DNA of 64,000 nt from Tachypleus tridentatus (taxonomy: Eukaryota; Arthropoda; Merostomata; Xiphosura; Limulidae). Positions within the stretch are counted from its first letter, which is position 1; each line of letters starts with the position of its first letter. Shown here in pieces: positions 46,411 to 57,949 of the stretch. Location of the stretch: positions 39,088,264 to 39,152,263 of the forward strand of contig NC_134834.1 of NCBI RefSeq assembly GCF_004210375.1. Direction: 5' to 3'. The notes below the pieces were generated by a model. The model saw only the letters and a program-made list of their open reading frames with translations. It ran no database searches and was not told the DNA's origin. Position numbers and translations under genes: made by a program.

Positions 46411-46753
46411 CTTGTTGAAAGGTAGCTTTTTGAGATCACTAAAAACTGCACAAGAGCATGGAGTATGACAACGATAATGACAGTACTGCACTTGTGCAGT
46501 AGAAGTGGCTGGTCTCAAACAGTCATAGAATGAGGAGACATAACATGTTTGTGCATTATGTAAGCTTGAATGCACTGCAACGAGTGTATATTTATCACAT
46601 GCTCAAACCTGTAACTTTTCTTAATTCAAAGGATCCTGAAAAGGACAATTCTGAACTGTTCTATTATTTCAAGAATTATTTGACAAGCAGCTCTGAAATA
46701 GGACATATTGCCCTTAAAGTTGAAAATTAAAAGCCCAGGTCTGGCAACCCTAA

Positions 46754-48599
46754 TTTGACCTAATAAACCATGCACCGATGAGTGTTGCTTGATGTTGCAT
46801 ATGCTTGGAATCATTCGTCAGAAAAACAAAAAGGTAATAGCCAATGGCATTTAGCTGACTTTTTTTTTTTTTTAAGTGATACCAACAGCTTTTCAGTTTT
46901 CATCAAAAATACTATGAGAATACAACTTCCTGAAATAGTATTTTAATGTAAAAATTACATGTTCAGAAATATGTTTTACTAGATTTTACATTAAATGAAT
47001 GATTCATAAATGTATGAGATGCAAAAGGCATTGTAAATGTCAGGAACTAGTTGTAATTTTAGAATTAGTCCTACATTTTTTCTCTTGTCCACGTGAAATG
47101 TATTTACAAAACAGTAATTTTCAGAACGTATTTATTTCAGATTGAGTCATTGTTGGTAGAGGAGATTGACTTCATTTGCCCAGAAAAAGACTTTCTTTGG
47201 TTCATATGCAAAAAAAATGCAAGGTTAGTAATTTCTAATGTGCCTGTTATTACTTTGGTGCTAATTCACAGAAGAAGGCTCTTATTGAACTAAAGGAAAT
47301 ATATCCTAAAAGTTGCTGAATACAATGTGATTCTGAAACTGATAACACTTCCCAAGGAAAGAATTAATCTTTCCACCCCCCCATCTGATTATGGACCTTT
47401 ATGATTGAACCCTTGTGAGCTAGACAATATTCTACTGAATTATCAAACATGGCACATTGCTCTTTATTATAAATTTTAAAAGGCAGAAGAAGTTCAAACA
47501 GACTAAAAAGAGGCAATCAGAATCATACGTATGGTTTAAACACTTATTTGGTCAAATAACTGCTTCTAGGACTCAAGAGATTTACATGGTTAGTAAAACT
47601 GGATTCCCAAATTTAATTCTCAAGAAATTATTTCAAAGAAGCAAATATAATGCTACAAAATTTTCTTCACACTCTTGGGGACAACAGCATGAGGAAAAGT
47701 GAAATGTTGAAGACCCATGAACAGTTTACGGGTACTGAAAGTGATTTACTTTTAAATCCCCATTATCCTTTCTGGGGGCATCACCAAATGGGTAAAAAGA
47801 ATGTAAATAGTAAAGGAATTATAGAAATAAGTATTGATAATCAACGAGAAATATAACTCAAACATATGAACATTTTAATAATTAGTGTATTAATAATAGC
47901 AGTTATGAACTGAGAAGAGGTCATAGGTAGTACACTCAAATCCAAGTGAAAAAGAAAGTATATGAAACCAAGTATGCCAACATTATAATTTGGATTCATA
48001 ATGTATGTCTAATTCAAAGAATGATGTACAATGAAGACTTTGAGATATGATTTCATAAAGTGTTACACATTCCTTTATAGATACATTTTACCTGTGTTGG
48101 TGTCAAATCAAGATTTTGCAACAGTACATAAAATATAATAAATTTCCACATGTAGAAAAACCTTCATTTGATTAAATTTTATTATTGTATTCAAATGTTG
48201 CATGTAATACTTCTAAATTTCATTGTGGTTGTGTAACTTTAAAAAGTAAATCCACAAAATAGTTATGTTTTAATTCCAATAATTATGCTGCACATAAGGT
48301 TGGGCTATACTGTAATTTTGTAAGTGATTAGTGCCAGCAATCTACCATGCAATCACTGCAGTTAAGTGTAAAGTGTTCAAAATATTTTAATAATGAATCA
48401 GTCTGTGTCTAGTACACAAAGCATATTACAATGCATGGAAAGGTGAACACAGTACAACTACAATAAAATACAAAATTACAAATATATCAACAGCTGATTT
48501 ACACATGGATCACATACTTTAGCACACACATGTGCATACAACTGTACCATACAATGATACAAAAGTTAAATGTGTGTTTGCAACATAAATACAAATAAA
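46754..48599. other. Unassigned stretch with one exon-like block
   Basis: It contains the exon-like block 47141-47223. The open frames 47457-47702 and 47650-47856 overlap in different frames and may be one decayed coding sequence, but no family is recognised. A poly-T run is at about 46860-46874. Confidence 0.3.
47141..47223 (+). CDS. Candidate internal exon, unknown gene
   Basis: It is preceded by the acceptor-like TTTATTTCAG (47131-47140) and followed by the donor-like AAG|GTTAGT (47224). It encodes 27 whole codons plus two bases (IESLLVEEIDFICPEKDFLW, FICKKNA) without a stop. The composition looks protein-like, but I recognise no domain and found no partner exon. It could equally be a scrap of an element. 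Confidence 0.25.
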
Positions 48600-49460
48600 A
48601 TCAATATTTTAATGTGATGACGTTTTTGATAAAAATACTAATTTATTGATGTTATCAGCAGATATATGAACCTGAAGTTGTTAAAGATGTATTTGACTTT
48701 GCTAAACAGGTGTTCTAGTGCAGTGTTTATGGTGTATGTACATAAATATTTGTGTAAGAGATGCAACTATAGGCAACTTCATACATTCAATGTTGCATCA
48801 TTTCAAAGAATCTCCATCAGGATCTAATTTTGTTAAGTCCAAATAGTGGCATGTCTTTTCTATATACTTGATCCTGGGATGAATCAGATTCTGATGTTAC
48901 ATTGACAGTGTTATCTTTCTGTTACTTTGTTCTTTTTAGAATGGTTCCAAGACCTTTTGATATGCTGCATTGTGGATCACTATCTCTCTCAGTTTCAACT
49001 ATATAAATTTCTATAACCATTTAAAAGCTGAGGTTGAAAATGCTCTTTATTAACAAAATAATTTACTTTAAACCTAGGATCCAGAAAAGCACACTTGTTA
49101 TGAAGTGTGATGTTGTTTACAAAATGTAACAAGATTGCAATTTGTGTGTGATGATCTCTTCTATTTCCTTATTCATGGTACAATCTTCTACATCAACACC
49201 TAGAATTTTTTCCATATATGATTGAGTAAAGGATGCACAGTTGAAATTGTTGTGTGATTCTCACCTGAGAGATCATCAGTAAATATTAACAAAGGATGTA
49301 ATACAGAAGCTAAACTGTCTCCAAAATAGAAATTTCATGATTTATAGACATAGTGAATTCTGGCACTTCCAGTTTTGACTGAAATATTCAACATCCATTG
49401 TATTAAATTGTTTTCATCTGTTGTAAAATTCAGTGTAGCTAAAGTAGCTTACTTTATGGT
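48600..49460 (-). pseudogene. hAT element 3 transposase, C-terminal part (ZBED-like)
   Basis: Reading right to left: TTDENNLIQWML (49420 region, cf. the TTDNASN block), IFTDDLSGENHTTISTVHPL (49230-49290), a frame shift, then DPRFKVNYFVNKEHFQPQLL (49030-49080, the LDPRFK block) and LDPDGDSLK (48820). Last comes a decayed dimerisation block, including LPIVASLTQIFMYI and ISADNINKL (48640-48790). These are the C-terminal landmarks of ZBED-type hAT proteins. Stops and frameshifts abound. The N-terminal half is not recognisable to the right of 49500, and no terminal repeats were found. Confidence 0.75.
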
Positions 49461-51386
49461 AAGTTCCGTTTCAATAAGAAAACTACAATCAACCATAACC
49501 TGATACCTATGTTGAATTATATTTAGGAGACCAGATTCTTTTGTGAGCTGTTTATCAAATACACATCAAACTCATGCCTTAAGCACAGATGAAACTGTAC
49601 CACTATGGGTGATACCTGTTAAATACTTAAAAGGGTTGTGATATTTTTAGTTGCTGTATGTTGCAGCTCTGATATTTAGTTGCTTTGAACATTCAGTGAA
49701 GGTTTCAGAATTGTTAATTATCACTCATCATTTGGAGTAGCACTTTTTATAGGATTGATAAATGTTGACTTACTTCTTAAGAAGGGCAATTCATTAAAAA
49801 TTTCAGATTTGTGCCTATAATGAGTAAACTAAATTTAAGAATTTTTTATGTATTCTGATATGGTATGCTGACTATAATTGTCAAGTCACAGTTTATTATA
49901 TTTATTTACAGTTTAATGAAGATGAAAAAAACTTGATCTCTCTGAGATAATGATATAAATCAGCATAAGAAGAAGACAGCAAATGTAATATTCATTTAAA
50001 AGTAGTTGGATGTAGACTTGTATAGGTCTATTTTAATGATGCCATGTTGTTATTTTAGAACATTACTAACACTAAAATAATTCTTTTCTTTTATACGTAA
50101 TTTTATTATTTACTTTTGCTGCATCTACAGTTCATTGAAGCAATTTCTTATTCTCTATGTGGAGGTTTTCATGTATGTGCAAAATATTGACTTCACTGTT
50201 TACTTTTAGGACTATATTGTCACCTGCAAAGATGGGAAGAGTTTTGAAAATATCAAAAATTGTTTTATTAAATGAAACAAAGCTTATCAGTATATTAATA
50301 GCATAAATGATGGAAGAACACAGAACGGAATAACTTTATAAGTTACAATAGGAAATATTAATTTACTAGGGAATTATGATGATGATTTGGCTTTTTGTAG
50401 CTACTAGAAGTTGATAGATATAAACACACATGTTCTTCTATAATGTTATAGTTGATAACTCTTAAGAACAAAGGAAGTACCTTCAATATTTTTAGTTGAT
50501 GTAAGGGCTGATAAAGTATCAAGCTAGCAGTTGCTTCTGCTTCAGAGTTCTATAATTTCTCTTTTACTTTGGCTCTTCTTCTATACACTTTCAAATCTGT
50601 TTACTGATTTTCTTTTTCTCAGTGTTGTTATTGAGGTTTTGTTATAATTAAACACTAGGTACATAATCTGGGTGTTCTGAATGATCAGATTTCTTATCCA
50701 CTAAAGAAATAATAATTTTATGAGTAAAGCTTATTATTAAATACAAATTTGATCTGTACTTTTTTTTGTCTCATACCTAATCTAAAATCCTCATTCTATG
50801 AAATTGAGTTTTTCTATTGACAGTAAATTTCCAAGTAATGGCAAATTCTATTTTTACTTACTTTAATTTAGCAGGCATGCAAGAAGTGTTTTATATTTGA
50901 ATTTATTTTTTTGCTAGTATTTGTGTCAAGAAAATAAATATATCCCCAGTTATTTCAAATTAGTATGTCTTGTCTTCTCACTTTAATAGCTTAAAACTAA
51001 TGAATGGTGATTTAAAACTATTTTCAAAAAATGGTAATGACACTTATTTTTCAAAATAGTCATACTAAATCCTTAATTTCTAAGACTATAAAACTTAGGT
51101 AAATTAAGGTAAATTAAAGAGTTGCCAATAATAAAATCATAACATGTAGTGATAAATTTTAAAACATAAAATTGTTGATGATTTACAAATTTTAAAAATT
51201 TTACATGATTCTGTAATACAAAAATATTTAAAACCAATTATAAGTTTTAAATGCAAAATACAAATAGGACAGGTTATACATAATTATAAAAACATTTCAA
51301 ATAACTTATGTATTGATAATGTGAATAATTTGAGTGGAATTCACATTCTTTAACAGATTCTTTTCATAAACATTATTACTGGAAAT
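49461..51386. other. Unassigned AT-rich stretch
   Basis: 49461-49800 may hold the decayed N-terminal half of hAT element 3. Beyond that nothing is recognised until the reverse transcriptase remnant starts near 51387. Confidence 0.3.
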
Positions 51387-53000
51387 TTGGCTATAATTAA
51401 AGACAAGTATTTAAAGAAAATTATAGAAAAAGGTGCTAAATACAGAATAGCTATAAAATGTAAGAAGGTAGATATTCTACTTTTAATAAAGAAGAATGAA
51501 GATAATTGTATTTTTAAACTTGATTGTCACACATTATCCTCTAAAATTGTTTTTTTAGAAAGGAGATATTACATTATTAATAGAAATAAAGAAAAATAAA
51601 CTTATTAATTTAACTGAATATCCAATAGATTTAACATTTTTTTCAATTTAAATCTAACATCTATAAAATACGAGAGAAATGTATTATTGTATCTGTTGGT
51701 AAGGCCAACTGTGAGTTTGGCTTTATTTGTAAGTACTTTTATGCCCAAATTATAACCAATGAAATGGATACTATACAAACTTTTAAATTGCAAAATAAGT
51801 CCAAATAAGGTATTAACAACTTGTTGAAAGATATTAAAATATTTGATTTTAAAATAAATACATATATATAGAATTACTATATTTATACAAGATACCTAAA
51901 TTATATAATTTGTTACAAAATTTTATTTTACTTCTAGTTCAGTGAATACTATACTGAAGCAAGCTGCAGCTTTATTAAGTAAATTACTGAATTGGTAATT
52001 TTTGTTTGTTTATTTTTGAATTTCGCACAAAGCTACTCGAGGGCTATCTGTGCTAGCCGTCCCTAATTTAGCAGTGTAAGACTAGAGGGAAGGCAGCTAG
52101 TCATCACTACCCACTGCCAACTCTTGGGCTACTCTTTTACCAACAAATAGTGAGATTGACCGTCACATTATAATGCTCTCACGGCAGAAAGGGCGAGCAT
52201 GTTTAGCGTGAAGGGTAATTTTTGTTAAATTACAACAAAATACAAGTAATAAACAAGATTTTTGGATGATTAAAAAGGATGAAACTATTTTAAAAAGCTT
52301 AGAAAATTTAAATAAAACTATAAGCAGATACATTTTAAACATATGATTTTACTATGTTGTTTACATCGATACCACTTAATGATTTGGTAATAATGTTAAA
52401 TTTGTTAATAGACAATTTTATAGATTTACCCATAGAAATAGAAAAAACAAGCTTTTACTGCTAATAAGATTTAAAGCATTTTTAGTTTTTGTGGATATAA
52501 TATGTATTTTGATAAGTAAATTTGTAAACAAATAATAGGTATACTGATGGGTGCTAATTATTTGACTTGTATTGCTAATTGATATCTTTGTTATTATGAA
52601 AATAAATTCATAAATATTTTTTCAAATCCAGAATTATTCTCCTTAACATATATACATACTGATGATCTGTTCAGTGTTGATAATGCAGGAATAAGTAATT
52701 ATGCAGGTAACTTTTATCTATCAATTCTACTGATTGAGAACACTTTCATATCAAATATTGTAGCACATTATGTATATTTAAACATTCAGGTAATTAATAA
52801 TATTGTAATATTAATAATTATGACAAAAAAAAAGATTTTATAATTAAACTTTTTATACTCCTCTCCCCAAAGAGAAATATACAACTGATTGCCATACAGA
52901 GCATTATTCACACACAACTTGTAGATATTGTAAACTTTGTAACAATGTATAGTTCTTAATGAAATATTAATATTTTAGAACATAAAATAATTTTTAATGA
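51387..53000 (+). pseudogene. Penelope-like reverse transcriptase remnant, split by a SINE1
   Basis: The N-terminal part reads IKDKYLKKIIEKGAKYRIAI (51390-51450), a KGxKYR block seen in this RT group. After the SINE at 52007-52213 come DFTMLFTSIPLNDLVIMLNL (52345-52410), the GIPMG-type box as GILMG (52538-52552), a YxDD-type box as HTDD (52655-52666) followed by LFSVDN, then DKKKDF and HTQLVDIVNFV (52820-52940). The order of blocks (TSIP, GIPMG, YIDD, DKRDDF) fits Penelope-like elements as I remember them; a related RT class is possible. Many stops and frameshifts are present. Confidence 0.58.
52007..52213 (-). repeat. SINE1 copy, 5' truncated, with perfect 13-bp target duplication
   Basis: GGTAATTTTTGTT flanks it at 51994-52006 and 52214-52226. 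The copy ends within the B-box region of the tRNA head, so it lost its 5' part during insertion. It interrupts the Penelope-like remnant. Confidence 0.93.
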
Positions 53001-54239
53001 GTTCAAGGATAAAGTTATAATTAAATATCTTAAATAATTTAATATAAAAGGTATTTATACAGATTTGAAAATAAAGATTTAAATATTATAATATGCACAA
53101 TAAAAATAATTTTTGAAATTTATTGTACAGGAAATAATTGGAATTGCTTATTGTACATTTAATATTTTATATAAATATGTTAATGCAGTGGTAGTTCCAT
53201 CACTTTCTCTATGTGAGACCTGCTACTGTGTAGATCTCTTTAGAATCATTGAAGATCCAGATAGTAGCATGAAAGTTGTACTGATAATATTGGTTGGGCT
53301 TGGTAGAGTAATACCTTAATATCTTGGTATTTATGTCCAAACATCACATTGGGGGTTGGAATGCTAACTTCAAGGAAAGTTTTGCTGTCTCTCCCATTGT
53401 GTAATGCATTCTATTATTTCTTGCTGCTTTTCTGTTTTTATTTATTAATTTTATTTATTTTTCTTGTGAGCAACCACCCTCTCACATATAATTGCAGACA
53501 ATGAAAAGTAGTAAAGATATGGAACATTGTGGGCTGAATCACCCACATCTGCTCAGTTTGTTTTTAATAGATTGGGGTTGGTGGAGTTGAGGTTAAACTG
53601 GATAGATGGTGCACCCCAACATAATTAGTTTTCACTTTTACCAGTACCTCTAAAACCCATGGCATTTTACGTGACTACCCATTTTATAGTTTGTGCCCTG
53701 GTGTTGGATGTTTGTATCGTGGCTAAGATTTTTTTTCTTCTCTCTCATGAATTTACATTTAATTATATGTATGTATAACATTTAAAATTATAGACTAAAG
53801 TAGTGTGCTACTATTAGGTTTATAACAGGTAACTATACAAATTTGGATGCCTTGGCTCAAGGTTTGGTAGTTTATAACACTAATAGTAATATTAGAATTA
53901 CCCTAAGTTGCAGTGAATACTACACAGATGCAGAGAATTAAAACTGATTACCTCAAGTCCAGATTCTAATGTTTGTGTTACCTATTTTTAAGTGAGTGTA
54001 TTTTTCAATGTGAAAGTTAACATAAATGTATTAGCTTTCTTTCTTTTATCAGTGCTTCACAAAATATTGAGATAATACTTACAAAAACTACACAACCCAT
54101 TATATAAACCAACAACCAGAGTATGACTGGAAAGACGGAATACCATAGTTTATGTAATACTATCTGACTATTCCTTATAAGATTTTATTCACAATTACAT
54201 CTAAATAAACGCTTAATAAAAAATAATTATACTAACAAT
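53001..54239. other. Unassigned stretch
   Basis: 53190-53760 has a less AT-rich, repeat-like character (ATGTCCAAACATCACATTGG, GTGCACCCCAAC), possibly part of an unknown element. The open frame 53113-53319 has no recognisable motif. Confidence 0.3.
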
Positions 54240-54590
54240 GTGTATAAAGACTGTTTGTCCTTCTAGTTTTCATGAAAACAACATTTTTTGTTTATATTTG
54301 TCATCTCTTGTAAGTTGTTTTTTTTATTATAATTTATACTTCTGTATTTTATGTTAAATCTTTTTGAGAAAGCTTTATATAGTGAACCATGTGAAGAAAC
54401 TAGTTCTCGAAGAAATATTCCTAGATGGTCAAATGTCTGATCCTACCATTTATTAACTGTGATTCTATGGTGAAGGGCAAATGCAAGAAGGTATAACTTT
54501 TCTTATAAAATGCTTTGAAATTTTTGACTGCTTAAAAATTCTCATCTAGGAGGATAAAACATAGATAATATTATATCATAGTGTCATCCA
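54240..54590 (+). repeat. Direct repeat D, copy 1
   Basis: It shares with copy 2 (54915-55270) an ordered set of blocks: TCATCTCTTGTAAGTTGT, TCAAATGTCTGA.CCT, TTTATTAA.TGTG, TGAAGG.CA.AT, GAAGGTATAA.TTTT, and TTTTGACT. The pair may be the 3' ends of one retroelement family, perhaps the Penelope-like element upstream. Confidence 0.6.
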
Positions 54591-54693
54591 TTGGGTTGCA
54601 AACACATTTTACATTGTTTTTGATATACACAGTCACAGTTGTTTGTTATGTAATATGATATTATCCTTGACTTACTCTATAATTATATTTTCA

Positions 54694-54890
54694 GTTCTGT
54701 CCGTTAGGGTGCTGCTCGACTCGCAAGCTGCGGGTTCGATTCTCCATTTCACCAAACATGTTCAACCTTTCAGGGTAGGGTTGTTATAATGTCACAGTCG
54801 AACCAACTACTCCCTAATAACAAAGTAGACCAAACATTGGTGGTGGGAGTGATATCTAGCAGCCTCCTTTCTATTTTTACTGCTAGAAAT
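54694..54890 (+). repeat. SINE1-related copy, strongly degraded, Ala-type loop
   Basis: The head GTCCGTTAGGGTGCTGCTCGA with loop CTCGCAA and B box GGTTCGATTCTCC is followed by decayed body blocks. It lies between the two direct repeat D copies. Confidence 0.75.
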
Positions 54891-54914
54891 TAATTATATA
54901 ATTAAAAATTATAG

Positions 54915-55270
54915 GAATAACATATTTGGAGAATGCCTGTCCTTTTTCTAGTATTTCACAAAAATAACATTTTTATGTGGATTTCATCATCTCTTGTAAG
55001 TTGTCTTTCATTATAATTTTGACTTGTATATATTTTTTGTTCAAATGCTCTTGATAAAAAACATTTGGTTCTCAATGAAATAATCTTACTTTGTCAAATG
55101 TCTGACCCTGTTGTTTATTAATTGTGTGACAAAAACAATTAATTTTACGATGAAGGACACATTCATGAAGGTATAATTTTTTATTAAAAATACTTATACA
55201 TTTTGACTAAGCTTTTAAAACTCTTGTCAAAGGTTAAAATCATCAATAATATTTTATCATAAGGGTGTAC
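54915..55270 (+). repeat. Direct repeat D, copy 2
   Basis: See copy 1 at 54240. It carries a small insertion (ACAAAAACAATTAATTTTAC) near 55130. Confidence 0.6.
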
Positions 55271-55715
55271 AATATAATGCATATTGTTTATTAAAATTCA
55301 TTTAAATTTCTATGTATATTTTGTTTGCCTTTTTAACCTTAATTGATTTTTTTTGCAAGAAGATGTGGACACTTCTTTTACAGCAAAAACAAATTTTACC
55401 AAATTGTTTATTTATTGTTAAGTGCAAAACTATATAATGGGATATTTGCACTATTTCTGTCAGTACGTTTGAACCATGAATTTTAGCTTCATAAACTGTC
55501 AAGAAGTTTGATAGAAAACCACTGGAAGTGGGAGGGGATACTGGAATGGAGTAATCTGATGGGAAATAGTAAATACACATTCATTGATTAATAACTTTAC
55601 TTTTACAACTACATGAATAATGAATTTAATTGTGAAATATGGCCATAGGATACTGATTTAACATTGAGATTAATATAAACTATTACTGTACAACATGTTT
55701 ACAACTTACCTTTTA
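55271..55715. other. Unassigned stretch with a long minus open frame
   Basis: The minus frame 55302-55580 includes PVSPPTSSGFLSNFLTVYEA and looks partly protein-like, but no family or splice structure is recognised. Confidence 0.25.
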
Positions 55716-55980
55716 CAGGCATAAGATGGTTAGGGCACTTGACTTGCAATTTGAGGATCATGGGCTCAAATCACCATTCTAACAAACATGTGTACTCTTT
55801 CAGCTGTGGGGGTATTATAATAGTATTGTCAATCCCACTATTCATTGGTAAAAAAGTAGCCCAGCAGTTGGTGATGGTTGTGACTAGCTGTCTTCTCTGT
55901 AGTTTTACACTGCTAACTTAGAGATGGGTAGTGCAGATAATCTTGGTGTAGCTTTGTGCTAAATTCAAAACAAACAAACA
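55716..55980 (+). repeat. SINE1 copy, degraded, Ala-type loop
   Basis: The head GCATAAGATGGTTAGGGCAC has loop CTTGCAA, and the body and CAAACAAACAA tail follow. Its tail abuts sequence shared with 62325-62480. Confidence 0.88.
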
Positions 55981-56130
55981 AGCATTATCATGAAGACCTT
56001 ATATTAACGAATAATGCAAACACTGTGAAAAGAAAGAAACATAAGATAATAAGTACAACCAACCTGAAGTGCAACAGAACAGAATAAAAGATGAAGCAAT
56101 GCTGAAGAAAAACTAATTTGGTCCGACATT
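55981..56130 (+). repeat. 150-bp gypsy-derived flank shared with 62325-62480
   Basis: It starts with GCATTATCATGAAGACCTT and runs to GACATTTG. I count about 7 differences over about 150 bp to the 62-kb copy, where it is the continuation of a gypsy RNase H frame. Confidence 0.88.
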
Positions 56131-56176
56131 TGTTTTTTGAATTTCACATAAAGCTACACAAGGGCTATCTGCTAGT
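56131..56176 (-). repeat. SINE1 3' end fragment
   Basis: TTTTTTGAATTTCACATAAAG, then ACACAAGGGCTATCTGC is the reverse of a SINE1 tail. With the copy at 55716 it makes a tail-to-tail pair around the gypsy fragment. Confidence 0.8.
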
Positions 56177-57949
56177 GTAACCATTAGTGGTCTGTACTTC
56201 TGAAAAAGTGAATGTTACTGCGTGTTAATAGAATATTTTTAATAAATAATTTGTGGATAGATGTTTACTTGCTTGTTAAAATTTTTATCAAGGTGTTTAT
56301 ATTATTTTTCACTGATCACTTTTATTTATAATATCTGAAGAAATTCTACCAAACAATTTTGAAGAATGTGTTTTTGTGCACTCTGCAATGTTAATGAACA
56401 TATTCATAAGGAGTTTTTGTAATGATAAGTTGCAAGTCATATAGTTTAATAAATGTAGAGAACTTGGATGATTCACAATATCTGTATAATACTTCTCAAT
56501 GGTACATATGTATTTTTCATTTTCATAATTTTAGAACTTCTCTCATGAGGTTTTACAAAACAAATTGTAATTTTCATTCAAGCTTTCAAGATTTGACTGA
56601 AGGAACTTACTTAAAAAGTGGCAATAACATGTAAATTCAAATTATGTACAAGTGGTTAAGGTTTAGGGGAAAAAAATCAATTTTGCTTTCCCATAGGGAA
56701 ATAACAAGAGCTTTGGAAAGATGTAAGATTGGCTTAAAGTCTTCATGGGTAATTTAATAGTACAGTTTATTCAGGATTATCCGAGAAAGGTTTTGGTTTG
56801 ATTAGAATTAAGCACAAAGCTATACAATGGGCTATCTGTGCTCTGCCTACCACAGGTATCAAAACCCAGTTTGTAATATTATAAGTCCACTGTGCCACTG
56901 AGGGGAAATTGTGAGAAAAGTTAAAAAATCCCAAATTATGGATCTTAATAAAAGAATAACCAAAAGTGTGTAGGAAATATACGTTAGTTCAGAGAAGATC
57001 AACCAAGAAAAATATATTGAAGTTCCAAATTATACACGTTAGTTAAAGACATATCCAATAGTTATCTGGAAAAGCTTTATGTGCTGTACACTAATTCAGG
57101 ACTAACCAATGAAATCCAAAAATTTTCAAAGTTATATAGACATTAATATAAAATTAACAAAAGTAGATTTGAAAGTAGTAACTTAAATATATTAATTGAA
57201 AACTATTGAAATCCAGTTGAAAACTTAAGCCATATTTGCTTCTTTGGGATCAACTGAAAATAAAATTTGAAAAATCACAGATTAGGTACTTTAGTCTAAG
57301 ACCAAATGAAGCAACTTGGAGTAACTTTGAGTTGTATTTGTCAGTTCTGGATTACCTGAGACTGATTGATTAAAACTGAAATTATTTTCTCTGTAAAACT
57401 TTCTAATTCAGTATATATATGTTTATCAATTTTTATCATATTTCAATTTTAAACGAGTAAATATATTTTGGGTACAGTTAGCTTTGTTTGAATACCTTCA
57501 CATCCACTGATGAGAGATGCTGACCATTAGCATTTGGAAAGAAATTGTAAATTTTTTTCTTGAAGTAAAGACTTAAAAAAACAAATTGCATAAAATATCA
57601 GAAGGTCTATAGTTGTAGTTGAAAAAAGGTTATACAGTTAACTTGGTTTAACATGCCAAACTGAATTAAATATATATTTAACAGAACCCATTAACAAGAA
57701 CATTGAAATAATGAGTAGAATATGACGATAACAGGTTATGTAAGAATCATTGCATATGGCAATTTGTTGTGATCAAACTGGAAAACATGTAAAGAATATT
57801 GGCAAAACACTTAATGCTTGTTCACAAATATCCATTAGATAACAACAAATTTATTAGTTTAAAATCATATTCCTTCCCATCTTCAGTTACATTTGTTAAG
57901 ACGTAACTGAATTTTTCAGTGCAATAATGTAAAAAGTCAACATTGTTAT
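56177..57949. other. Unassigned stretch holding a SINE3
   Basis: A SINE3 is at 56790-56908. The open frame 56422-56634 shows no known motif. The remainder is AT-rich with no clear signal. Confidence 0.3.
56790..56908 (-). repeat. SINE3 copy
   Basis: TTAAGCACAAAGCTATACAA, TGGGCTATCTGTGCTCTGCC and CAAAACCCAGTTTGTAATAT lead to GTGCCACTGAGGGG. Read in reverse this gives a tRNA-like head and the shared CAGATAGCCC...AGCTTTG 3' module. Confidence 0.8.

Larger units (their letters stand above)
44338..46753 (-). mobile_element. hAT element 2, both ends present, 2.4 kb
   Basis: The ends are short inverted repeats: TTAAGGTTGCCAGA at 44338-44351 and TTAGGGTTGCCAGA read inward from 46753. The minus strand between them holds a complete but ruined hAT transposase. 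I could not match an 8-bp target duplication (flanks TATTCAAC and TTTGACCT), so either the outermost bases or the duplication have decayed. Confidence 0.8.
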
